Of a DNA stretch of 27,799 nt, positions 1-7,196 are shown piece after piece; positions within the stretch are counted from its first letter, which is position 1; each line of letters opens with the position of its first letter. The translations under genes were made by a program, and so were the position numbers. Source of the stretch: a virus. The stretch covers positions 1 to 27,799 of IMG/VR virus record IMGVR_UViG_3300020448_000031; one strand, 5' to 3'. A model generated the notes under the pieces. It worked only from the letters and a program-made list of their open reading frames with translations, searched no databases and was not told the DNA's origin.

Positions 1-219
1 ATACTCCACTTCCTTACCTTCTTTAAAGAGGGTGTGTTAGACTCTAAAAAGGATGACAAGTGGGTCAATACCATGAAGAGATTAGATGATCAGATCTGGT
101 ATTGTAAACAGCAGAAGAGAAACGATAAGACACGTGGTATATTAAAGCAATGGTTTGATGAATCCTTTGCAGACATGTATATGAATGAGGTATTATTCGA
201 TGAACCGAAAATTACATAA
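1..219 (+). CDS. C-terminal end of an unidentified phage protein (5' truncated)
   Basis: The frame is open from the first base of the window and ends with TAA, so the gene begins upstream. A GTG at 34 is in frame but is most likely internal. The visible 72 residues are charged and aromatic-rich, with many Lys, Asp and Trp residues and no motif I recognise. Its position just before the gp47/gp46 block is where T4-like cyanophages carry short conserved genes, sometimes near the late sigma factor gene, but this tail does not look like a sigma factor. The next gene starts inside its last 20 bases, so the two are probably co-transcribed. Confidence 0.7.
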   Translation: MLHFLTFFKEGVLDSKKDDKWVNTMKRLDDQIWYCKQQKRNDKTRGILKQWFDESFADMYMNEVLFDEPKIT

Positions 220-793
220 TCTATTTTCTATACCTGTTTGGCAGGGACATATAGATCCTCCCGAAGGTCTTATAGAAGTACTAGAGGAGAGATATAAGAA
301 ATGTAAGAGAGGTGAATGGGCATCTGAGACGGGATATTCTACGGGAGAATTTGATCTTGAACTTCATATGACTGAACCTCTAGTTGCTGGACTTATAGAG
401 GATATGATGGGATCTGTGTGTGAGTATTGGGATCAACATCTTAAGTTTGCACCTGCTCAAATAGAACCTACTGCATGTTGGTCTAACATACATCAGGAAG
501 GTGATAACACTGGTGAGCATTCCCATTGTAATGGTAAGTTTGGATGTCATATAGCATCTGTATACTATTTGGAGAAGGGTGAGGGTGGTGACATTCAACT
601 TTGTGATCCATTAGATTACATTCGTAGGTTGACCCCCTTGCAGGATGACCACGGTGATGCTATCATAACTGAGACGGTGCCAACTAGGACAGGAGACTTC
701 CTGTTATTTCCTGGATGGATACGTCATCGCACAGAGTTTGCAACTGGACAAAGGCAAGCAATAAGTATAAACTTTAACGGTAATCTTGTATGA
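200..793 (+). CDS. 2OG-Fe(II) oxygenase, PF13759-like
   Basis: Predicted non-haem iron dioxygenase that would use 2-oxoglutarate and O2 to hydroxylate an unknown substrate. Counting from the ATG at 200, the 197-aa protein has a metal-binding H107-x-H109, the strand 'SVYYL' at 120-124, a 'DP' at 136-137, the late segment 'LLFPGWIRH' ending in the distal metal ligand H176, and R185 ahead of 'ISINFN', a likely 2OG carboxylate ligand. That order matches the phage family with consensus H-x-H / FP-W-x-x-H / R-x-x-I-S-x-N. I prefer the ATG at 200 to the one at 185 because GAGG at 187-190 sits nine bases ahead of it. Its end overlaps gp47 by ATGA. The substrate cannot be read from sequence. Confidence 0.82.
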   Translation: MNRKLHNLFSIPVWQGHIDPPEGLIEVLEERYKKCKRGEWASETGYSTGEFDLELHMTEPLVAGLIEDMMGSVCEYWDQHLKFAPAQIEPTACWSNIHQEGDNTGEHSHCNGKFGCHIASVYYLEKGEGGDIQLCDPLDYIRRLTPLQDDHGDAIITETVPTRTGDFLLFPGWIRHRTEFATGQRQAISINFNGNLV

Positions 794-1833
794 AAGTACT
801 CCTAATAACTGATCAGCATTTCGGTGTCCGAAATGATAATCTGCATTATGTTGAGAGGTATCGTAAGTTTTATACTGAGGTAGTCCTACCTAAAATTGAT
901 GAAGAAGGTATCACAGAGGTATTAAATCTTGGAGATACGTTTGATAGAAGAAAGGGAGTTAACTTCGCTTCCTTAGAGGCAGCCAAAGAGATGTGGTTCC
1001 GACCTCTACAAGACAGAGGAGTTAAAATGACAATGCTGTTAGGGAATCATGACATCTATTTCAAGAATACTCTCAGGGTTAATTCTCCTGAGCTTCTCCT
1101 TGGGGAGTTTGATAATATTGAGATCATTTATTGTCCAGGTGAAAGACTTATAGGTGGTAAGAAGATGATGCTTGTCCCTTGGATCTGTGATGAGAATAGG
1201 GAAGCAACATGGGAAGCAATACAGGATACAGATGCTGATTATTGTATGGGTCATCTTGAATTGAATGGATTTGATCCCATACCTGGATATACTATGACAC
1301 ATGGTGATGACCCTACTCCATTACAAAAATTTAAAACGGTATGCACTGGTCACTATCATGTCAAGAGTACTAAATCAAACATTACTTACCTAGGTAATCC
1401 ATGTCAGTTGTATTGGAATGACTACGGTCAGAAAAGAGGGTTTCATATTCTAAATACTAGGGGTAAAGGAAGTCTTAAATTTTATGAGAATCCTTTTAAT
1501 ACATTCCATAAAATATACTATACCGATGAGACATCTTTGTCTCCAGTAGATATTAAAAACCTTGACGGAATGTATGTAAAGGTTATAGTAGAAGAAAAGA
1601 ATGATCAACTTAAATTTGATAGTCTAGTCCGTAGATTACAGGCTGCTGACTTAGCAGACCTTAAGATAATTGAGGACATGGCATATGATCTGGATGATGT
1701 AGATGACGACGTGGAGATAGCAGATACTTTAACTATACTAGAGCAGTGTGTTTCTGACTTTGAAAATAAGGAAGGAATATTTAAGATACTTAAGTCCTTA
1801 TACATGGAGGCATCAGATGTTTGTGCTACTTGA
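790..1833 (+). CDS. gp47: gp47, Mre11/SbcD-like recombination nuclease subunit
   Basis: Nuclease subunit of the gp46/gp47 complex, the T4 equivalent of Mre11/Rad50, which resects double-strand ends for recombination-dependent replication and helps degrade host DNA. The 347-aa protein (T4 gp47 is 339) shows the calcineurin-like phosphoesterase motifs in order: D8-x-H10, GD at 48-49, G85-N-H-D88, GH at 154-155 and GHYH at 187-190. These bind the two catalytic Mn ions. The C-terminal third is acidic and probably contacts gp46. It starts by ATGA overlap with the oxygenase before it and ends 17 bases inside the next small gene. Identity is secure. Confidence 0.96.
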   Translation: MKVLLITDQHFGVRNDNLHYVERYRKFYTEVVLPKIDEEGITEVLNLGDTFDRRKGVNFASLEAAKEMWFRPLQDRGVKMTMLLGNHDIYFKNTLRVNSPELLLGEFDNIEIIYCPGERLIGGKKMMLVPWICDENREATWEAIQDTDADYCMGHLELNGFDPIPGYTMTHGDDPTPLQKFKTVCTGHYHVKSTKSNITYLGNPCQLYWNDYGQKRGFHILNTRGKGSLKFYENPFNTFHKIYYTDETSLSPVDIKNLDGMYVKVIVEEKNDQLKFDSLVRRLQAADLADLKIIEDMAYDLDDVDDDVEIADTLTILEQCVSDFENKEGIFKILKSLYMEASDVCAT

Positions 1834-2077
1834 CAAAAAGACAGGTGGTGTATATGCTGTAAGAGATGACAACCATACCGAGCGTGTGGTGCAGATATTT
1901 CTTGACAAGGATGATGCTGTACGTTATTATCAACTGTTGAGAGCTGATAACTATCCTCGTAAATTATCTGTCCAAGAGATAGAAGAGGATCAAGTGAAAG
2001 AAAACTGCACAATGCATGGATATGCATTCAGTTTTATCAGACCTGACGACTTCGTTATACCACCACCCCAAGATTGA
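1817..2077 (+). CDS. DUF3110-like small protein between gp47 and gp46
   Basis: An 86-aa protein. The ATG at 1817 is chosen because GGAGG at 1806-1810 lies six bases upstream; the open frame extends further up but is not needed. From memory, the pattern resembles DUF3110, a small family of cyanobacteria and plant plastids: G-x-Y near the start, VVQIF, then DDA-x-RY, a Leu-x-Ala-x-x-(Y/F)-P stretch, a Cys followed by a GY pair, and a final VIPPP. The role of that family is unknown to me. It is wedged between the two nuclease subunits with overlap on one side and zero gap on the other, so it is co-translated with them and may modulate the complex. The family call is inference. Confidence 0.72.
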   Translation: MFVLLDKKTGGVYAVRDDNHTERVVQIFLDKDDAVRYYQLLRADNYPRKLSVQEIEEDQVKENCTMHGYAFSFIRPDDFVIPPPQD

Positions 2078-3739
2078 ATGATCGTTTTTGAAAAGATTCG
2101 TTGGAAGAATTTCTTATCTACAGGGAACTCTTTCACATATGTGAATATTACTGATGCTCAATCACATTTGGTCGTAGGACCTAACGGTGCAGGGAAATCT
2201 ACAATGTTAGATGCTCTGTGCTTTGTGTTGTTCAACAGACCATTCAGAAAGATTAGTAAGAGTCAGTTAGTTAATAGTATAAATGAAAGAGAGACGGTAG
2301 TAGAAATAGAATTTCGTATCGGTGGCACAGATTACAAAGTTATTAGGGGTATTAAACCAAATGTATTTGAGATTCATAGAAACGGTAACATACTTGACCA
2401 AGACGCTGCTTCCAAAGATCAACAGAAGTATCTTGAGCAGTCCGTCCTTAAGTTCAACTTCAAGAGTTTCACACAGGTTGTCATCCTTGGTTCATCCACA
2501 TTTGTCCCCTTCATGCAACTCAACGCTCCTGTCAGGAGAGAAGTTATCGAAGATCTATTGGACATCCAGATCTTCTCAAGAATGAATAATATCCTTAAGG
2601 ATCGGATGAAAGATGCAAGAGAGATCCTTAAAGACTGTGAGCATAAGTTAGCGATGTCCGAGAAGGACGTATCAACACAGAAGAAAACCATTGAACAGAT
2701 GGAAAAGATGTCTGCAAAGCATACAGGTAAGATGCAAGCAAGAATTAAAGAGATTGATGGTAAGATTCAAGAAAATTATGCTGAGGTAGAATTATTCACC
2801 AAGAAGATTGATCGAATGCAAGACATACAAGAGAAGTATGATGAGATGAAAGACATGAGAGTTAAGATTCAGAGCAATCTTGACAAGGCAGAGAGGGATT
2901 TAAAGTTTTATTGGGAAAATGATGAGTGTCCTACCTGTAATCAGGTAGTATCAGACAAAACAGCACTGATTGATGGTGCACAGACAAGGAAGGCAAGATT
3001 TTTAAATGGATTGAATGTCATTACTGACTCACTTAACAGAGGAAACAAGCAGATTAAGGAGTTAAAGGAGTATGCAGACAAGATTAATGCTAGTACCCAT
3101 CAATCAAAGGCACTAACCGCAGAGAGAAATAGATTGTTTAAGGATGTTAATAGAGAGACACCTAACATAGATGCTGAGAAGGAAATATTAAAGGAGTATA
3201 GGGACAAGAACCTGGCCATTTCTATCGAGTGTTCAGAAGTTAACAAGGACCATGACAATTTAAAGGTGGTTGGTACCTTACTGAGGGATTCTGGTATAAA
3301 AAGTAAGATCATTAGCAAGTTTGTACCAATTATTAACAAATCTATAAATAAATACTTACAACGTATGGACACTTACTTCAACTTCACACTTGATGATGAG
3401 TTCAATGAAGTAATCAAGTCCAGATATCGAGACGACTTCTCTTATGCATCCTTCTCAGAGGGTGAGAAGCAGAAAATTGACCTATCGTTGCTCTTTACAT
3501 GGAGAGACATCGCTACACTCAAGAACTCTGCTGCTACCAACCTCCTCATACTAGATGAGGTGTTTGATTCCTCTCTGGATGACCAAGCAACTGATGAATT
3601 ACTCAAGATTCTAAGGGGATTGGGTGACAATGTTAATTTATTTGTCATTTCTCACAAAGGGGAGCTACTTCTTGATAAATTTGAGAAAACCCTCCGATTC
3701 AGCAAGACCAATGATTTTTCCAAACTGGCAGCATCATAG
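2078..3739 (+). CDS. gp46: gp46, Rad50/SbcC-like recombination ATPase subunit
   Basis: SMC-like ATPase that partners gp47 in DNA end resection. In 553 aa (T4 gp46 is 560) one sees Walker A GPNGAGKST at 34-42, a Q-loop region near 130-150, a long coiled coil of Lys/Glu-rich heptads at about 165-400 interrupted by a zinc hook C284-P-T-C287, the ABC signature SFSEGEKQK at 458-466, and Walker B LLILDE at 489-494 followed by a D-loop. The coiled coil is short, as in T4. The ATG directly follows the stop of the preceding gene, so expression is coupled. The gene ends the recombination block and is followed by a hairpin. Confidence 0.97.
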   Translation: MIVFEKIRWKNFLSTGNSFTYVNITDAQSHLVVGPNGAGKSTMLDALCFVLFNRPFRKISKSQLVNSINERETVVEIEFRIGGTDYKVIRGIKPNVFEIHRNGNILDQDAASKDQQKYLEQSVLKFNFKSFTQVVILGSSTFVPFMQLNAPVRREVIEDLLDIQIFSRMNNILKDRMKDAREILKDCEHKLAMSEKDVSTQKKTIEQMEKMSAKHTGKMQARIKEIDGKIQENYAEVELFTKKIDRMQDIQEKYDEMKDMRVKIQSNLDKAERDLKFYWENDECPTCNQVVSDKTALIDGAQTRKARFLNGLNVITDSLNRGNKQIKELKEYADKINASTHQSKALTAERNRLFKDVNRETPNIDAEKEILKEYRDKNLAISIECSEVNKDHDNLKVVGTLLRDSGIKSKIISKFVPIINKSINKYLQRMDTYFNFTLDDEFNEVIKSRYRDDFSYASFSEGEKQKIDLSLLFTWRDIATLKNSAATNLLILDEVFDSSLDDQATDELLKILRGLGDNVNLFVISHKGELLLDKFEKTLRFSKTNDFSKLAAS

Positions 3740-3823
3740 CAAGAAGGAGGCAAAGCGTCATCTTAAACCGCAAGCACTCCGACAAGCACGAAAAAGGACT
3801 AGACAGTTGAAAAAGTGTCTACT

Positions 3824-3846
3824 AAACCCTCCCAAGCGGAGGGTTT
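3824..3846 (+). terminator. Hairpin after gp46
   Basis: A perfect 9-bp inverted repeat, AAACCCTCC at 3824-3832 and GGAGGGTTT at 3838-3846, with a CAAGC loop. The run of T after the stem is weak (TTT then CCTATT), so it may act as a leaky terminator or as a 3'-end stabiliser. It lies in the 140-base gap between gp46 and the next gene start, just before a promoter-like segment. The remaining 84 bases of the gap (3740-3823) hold no gene I can support. Confidence 0.72.
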
Positions 3847-3850
3847 CCTA

Positions 3851-3879
3851 TTATAATGTGTATATACAAACGAAATCAC
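3851..3879 (+). promoter_or_regulatory. Promoter/leader element, copy 1 (before the VWA-metallopeptidase gene)
   Basis: TTATAAT at 3851-3857 is a good -10 box. It is followed by TATATACAAA (3861-3870), a short A-rich leader ending AAATCAC, and the ATG at 3880. No good -35 is visible at 17 bases. The same arrangement occurs before the CobS-like gene at 7165-7196. The TATATACA part could alternatively be read as a weak T4-type late promoter (6 of 8 matches to TATAAATA). If TATAAT is used, the RNA starts after the in-frame ATG at 3856, which supports the start at 3880. Confidence 0.55.
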
Positions 3880-6072
3880 ATGCAGAATCAAGAAGTTAAA
3901 GGAAACCTAGCAAAACTACTCGCAACAGAGAACCTAATCGTTGAGCATAGGGTAGTAGAGACAGCATCATTCGATGTGGATCGTAGAGTCTTGCTACTTC
4001 CTATCTGGGATGTGTCTAACACCGTATATAATATGCTAGTGGGTCATGAGGTAGGTCATGCACTATTCACACCCAACACAGACTGGGCAGACATACCAGT
4101 ACCTAAGTCTTACATCAATATTACAGAGGATGCAAGGATTGAGAAACTAATGAAGAGAAAGTTTCCTGGTCTTGCTAAGGATTTTTTCAAAGGATACTCT
4201 CAACTCAATGATCAGGACTTCTTTGGTATAGGTGACATGGAGATTGAGAAACTAAACCTCATCGATAGAATTAATCTACACTATAAGGTAGGATCATATG
4301 CAATCATCCCATTTACTGACGCTGAGATACCCCTCAGAGACGCTACAGGAGAGACAGAAACCTTTGAAGAGGCATTAGAGGTTGCAGAAGCAATTTATGC
4401 ATACGAAAAGAATAAAAAAGAAGAGGAGAAAGTCTCTGCTATCAGTGGAGATAAGGACACAGCAGACATTAATATAGACTGGTCACCAGATGGAGAGAAT
4501 GAAGGTAATGCTGGTGGTCAAGAGGATGGTGATGGTGAGAAAAATAAGACACCTCAAGGATCTGAAGAGGGTGATGGTGAAGATGAAGATGAAGATGATG
4601 ACGAATATGGAGACTACGAGAAGTCAGGTGGTCAGGAAGCAGGTGACTTAGATTCTCTTACTGACAGAGCATTAGCAGAGAATCTAGCAGACCAAGCAAG
4701 TAAGAATGAGCATGAGCGTCCTCAGTATATGGAGATTACAAATGCTGACCTAGGTCATCATGTTGTAGATGCTCATAGAATCAACAGAGAGTCACAAGAA
4801 TTCTGGAATAGTGAGAGATTTACTGTTAAAGACTCTGATTACTTCAGAGAATTAGATTTCACTGATGTTGATGCTGAGTATCGTAAGTTTAAGAGAGAGT
4901 GCTCTCGTGAAGTAAACTATCTCTGCAAAGAGTTTGAGATGAAGAAGGCAGCAACTGCATATGTAAGAGCAACAGTAGCAAAGACTGGTGTTATTGACAC
5001 TAACAAACTTCACCAGTATAAGTTTAATGATGATATCTTTAAGAAGATTACCTCTGTCCCTGATGGTAAGAATCATGGAATGATATTTCTACTAGACTGG
5101 TCTGGATCAATGGCAGACATTATCCATGACACATACAAGCAACTCTTATCATTGTGTCTCTTCTGTCGTAAGTCAAACATTCCTTTCGATGTGTATGCAT
5201 TCGTGCAAGATGGATACTTCTTCCCCGAAGGACATGATAGAGAGAAGTGGGAAGAGAATGGACGTAAGGATACATTCCACATCCCAGATCATTTCTTCCT
5301 ACTTAACTTATTGAATAACAAGTTAAACAATTCAACCTTCGATAAGTATGCAAGAGATATGTGGAGAATCACATACATGTATAACGCAAGATATGGTGAG
5401 TTGAGAAAGCAATGGAATTGGCAGAATCCTTGCACTGTCCCTGATGCTATTCCACCACATCTACAGTTGGGTGGTACTCCTTTGAATGAAGCAATTGTTT
5501 GTCTTCAATCTCTTATCCCACAATTCCAAGCGAAGACTAAGGCAGAGAAAGTACACGTTGCTATCTTAACTGATGGTGAAGCTGCATACTCTGCACAGTA
5601 CGTAGAGACTGAGTGGAATGGTAAGAGAAGGTTACACAGATCTTCTATCAGATCTAATACTCATATCAGAGATAGAAAAAGTGGTAGGACTTTTGCACCT
5701 CAAAGATACAGTCAGTCACAGGGACTTACTAAGCAAATATTACAATACCTTAAAGGTAAATTCCCACAGTGTAACTTCTTAGGTTTCAGACTATGTGTTG
5801 CTAGAGATTTCAATAGATATCTTGCTAACGAGATTGACTATGAAAAGCAAGCACCTTACAAGAATCAGTGGACTAAAAACAAGTCATGTGCTGCTAAGAT
5901 CATGGGTTATCAAGAGATATACTTCATGAATTCTAAGAATCTAAATGATTCTACTGACTTCGAACCTAAGTCTGACTCTAAGGCAGACATTAAGAGAGCA
6001 TTCAGTAAATCTCTTAAGGGTAAGTCAAACAATAAGAAGATCTTATCATCATTCATCCAACAGATAGCATGA
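3880..6072 (+). CDS. Metallopeptidase-VWA protein of CobT-like layout
   Basis: A 730-aa protein from the ATG at 3880; an in-frame ATG at 3856 lies in the promoter and is unlikely. Domains in order: an N-terminal zinc-peptidase-like segment with H56-E-V-G-H60 and a downstream 'ITEDARIEK' whose acidic pair at 83-84 could give a third ligand; a region very rich in Asp and Glu around 200-250; and a C-terminal von Willebrand A domain with a complete MIDAS, D406-x-S408-x-S410, T533 in 'GGTPL' and D565 in 'LTDGE'. Acidic linker plus VWA is the plan of CobT, partner of the AAA+ subunit CobS in aerobic cobaltochelatase, but the HExxH is not part of classical CobT as I know it. With the CobS-like ATPase downstream it suggests a MoxR/VWA-type remodelling or chelatase pair. 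Which of these it does is inference. Confidence 0.85.
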   Translation: MQNQEVKGNLAKLLATENLIVEHRVVETASFDVDRRVLLLPIWDVSNTVYNMLVGHEVGHALFTPNTDWADIPVPKSYINITEDARIEKLMKRKFPGLAKDFFKGYSQLNDQDFFGIGDMEIEKLNLIDRINLHYKVGSYAIIPFTDAEIPLRDATGETETFEEALEVAEAIYAYEKNKKEEEKVSAISGDKDTADINIDWSPDGENEGNAGGQEDGDGEKNKTPQGSEEGDGEDEDEDDDEYGDYEKSGGQEAGDLDSLTDRALAENLADQASKNEHERPQYMEITNADLGHHVVDAHRINRESQEFWNSERFTVKDSDYFRELDFTDVDAEYRKFKRECSREVNYLCKEFEMKKAATAYVRATVAKTGVIDTNKLHQYKFNDDIFKKITSVPDGKNHGMIFLLDWSGSMADIIHDTYKQLLSLCLFCRKSNIPFDVYAFVQDGYFFPEGHDREKWEENGRKDTFHIPDHFFLLNLLNNKLNNSTFDKYARDMWRITYMYNARYGELRKQWNWQNPCTVPDAIPPHLQLGGTPLNEAIVCLQSLIPQFQAKTKAEKVHVAILTDGEAAYSAQYVETEWNGKRRLHRSSIRSNTHIRDRKSGRTFAPQRYSQSQGLTKQILQYLKGKFPQCNFLGFRLCVARDFNRYLANEIDYEKQAPYKNQWTKNKSCAAKIMGYQEIYFMNSKNLNDSTDFEPKSDSKADIKRAFSKSLKGKSNNKKILSSFIQQIA

Positions 6073-6527
6073 TACTATACAAGAAAAACCATTACCCCTC
6101 ATGGGTTTCTTGGGATGATGTAATAAAGAAGCTAGATAGTGAGTTCACTGAGGGGTCTCACTATCTTCAAGTTTCTGGAGGACCATCAGACTTTCATCCG
6201 AGAGTTGGGGTTGTATGTCACAACAATTATTTTCCTGGTACTCTTAATGATCTAGTAAGGTTAGTACAACCTGATCTGGAATCTAAATATGATTACTGTG
6301 ATGTTGATGTGTACGTTTCATTTTGTAAAGATGCATGCAATCATGGTAGACACTGTGATGATAAGGATGTTTTAATTGTACAAGCAATAGGTCGAATGGA
6401 GTATGGATTTGACGATGGGAAATTATATGTGTTGGATCCTGGTGATAGTATTTTTATACCAAAGGGAGTCTATCATAACCCTACTGTCCACAGTCCTAGA
6501 GCAACAGTAAGTTTCGGTTTATTATGA
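6069..6527 (+). CDS. Cupin-fold protein
   Basis: A 152-aa protein. The C-terminal half is a cupin: 'HGRHCDDKD' near 93-101 offers two His and acidic residues as metal ligands, 'VLIVQAIGRMEYGF' makes the first strands, 'LDPGDSIFIPKGVYHNP' near 122-138 carries the classic PGD...P-x-x-x-H second motif, and the end returns to a strand. It resembles the simple cupins used by dioxygenases and sugar-binding enzymes; the substrate is unknown. It overlaps the VWA gene by ATGA and the next small gene by ATGA, so it belongs to the same transcript. It is distinct from the PF13759-like and prolyl-hydroxylase-like oxygenases elsewhere in the window, although the fold is related. Confidence 0.75.
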   Translation: MILYKKNHYPSWVSWDDVIKKLDSEFTEGSHYLQVSGGPSDFHPRVGVVCHNNYFPGTLNDLVRLVQPDLESKYDYCDVDVYVSFCKDACNHGRHCDDKDVLIVQAIGRMEYGFDDGKLYVLDPGDSIFIPKGVYHNPTVHSPRATVSFGLL

Positions 6528-6637
6528 ATTTATTTAAACACCAAAGATTAAAACGTTTACTATCAAAATCATTTCCAGGTAAAAAGATAACTGTAACTGA
6601 TAATAAAGATGGGTCTCAAACGATAACAATACTATGA
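6524..6637 (+). CDS. 37-aa basic small protein
   Basis: ATG at 6524 overlaps the cupin stop (ATGA), and its own TGA overlaps the next ATG at 6634 in the same way, which is the junction style of this genome and the main reason to believe it. The peptide starts MNLFKHQRLKRLLSKSFP, is strongly basic in its first half, and ends with an alternating Thr/Ile strand (QTITIL). I recognise no family. Its basic N terminus could bind nucleic acid, but this is a guess. Confidence 0.6.
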   Translation: MNLFKHQRLKRLLSKSFPGKKITVTDNKDGSQTITIL

Positions 6638-7170
6638 ATATATTTGCAGTAGATGAAGATCCTGCACTAGCAGCATTCGCTTTACCTGATAAGCATATTG
6701 TTAAGATGCCACTAGAGACTACTCAAATGATTGCATTAGTCTTTAGTAAGTGGTATTGGAATGTAGGACCAGTATTAAAATTAGATGGCACTGCATACAA
6801 GACAGAGAGGGGTGCCTTTAGGAATCATCCATGCACTAAGTGGGCAGCAGAGAATGCTGACAATCTACAATGGTTATTTCAGCATGGGATATCATTATGT
6901 CAAGAGTATACTGATAGGTATGGTAAGAAACATGCATGTGAGAATAGTATTAGACTAGCTGCATTAACACAAATGGATAATGGATGTCCAGAGAAACACA
7001 CTCCATTTGTTAGAGCAATGCCTGATACATTAAAGTATGATACTACCATTGATACTATCACTGCATATAGGATGTACCTCAGCACTAAAAAGTGGGCATT
7101 AGATAACTACCGTGTGCCAGATAAGAAACCGTCATGGTTACCTACACAACCTCTCGATATAGGGTTATAA
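6634..7170 (+). CDS. Conserved phage protein, possibly related to pyrimidine-dimer glycosylase/endonuclease V
   Basis: A 178-aa protein. 'MNIFAVDEDPALAAFALPDKHIVKMPLE' style N terminus (Asp then Lys-His-x-x-K-x-x-x-E), then 'NHPCTKWAAENADNLQW' near 64-80 and an 'EYTDRYGKKH' near 91-100. I recall the pattern D-x-x-(R/H)-x-x-K-x-x-x-E, then NHP-x-x-x-W, then E-Y-x-x-R-(F/Y)-G-x-x-H from bacterial and phage proteins placed near the Pyr_excise (PF03013) family. It is not close to T4 DenV in sequence, so a UV-repair role is tentative. DNA repair would fit a phage of the sunlit ocean. It overlaps the 37-aa gene by ATGA and is followed by leader copy 2. Confidence 0.72.
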   Translation: MNIFAVDEDPALAAFALPDKHIVKMPLETTQMIALVFSKWYWNVGPVLKLDGTAYKTERGAFRNHPCTKWAAENADNLQWLFQHGISLCQEYTDRYGKKHACENSIRLAALTQMDNGCPEKHTPFVRAMPDTLKYDTTIDTITAYRMYLSTKKWALDNYRVPDKKPSWLPTQPLDIGL

Positions 7171-7196
7171 TAATAGTATAAACAAAACAAAATCAA
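7165..7196 (+). promoter_or_regulatory. Promoter/leader element, copy 2 (before cobS-like gene)
   Basis: TTATAAT at 7165-7171 with a poor -35 candidate TACACA at 7143-7148 (17-base spacing), followed by TATAAACAAAACAAAATCAA and the ATG at 7197. Aligned with 3851-3879, the TTATAAT box, the TATAwACAAA core and the AAATCAm-ATG end are shared, with a 3-base difference in length. TATAAACA also matches the T4 late box TATAAATA at 7 of 8 positions. No Shine-Dalgarno sequence is present in either copy. Confidence 0.58.

Noticed and set aside
1605-2027. Long minus-strand frame of 140 codons
   Set aside because: It lies opposite gp47 and the DUF3110-like gene and reads as Ser/His/Leu-rich shadow sequence without a ribosome site.
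3343-3350. Exact TATAAATA late box inside gp46
   Set aside because: Lies in coding sequence for an Asn-Lys-Tyr stretch, about 500 bases from any start, so probably chance.
3624-3899. Plus-strand frame across the end of gp46
   Set aside because: Runs out of frame with gp46 through the hairpin and promoter; the Lys/Arg-rich stretch is a by-product of the repeat-rich DNA.
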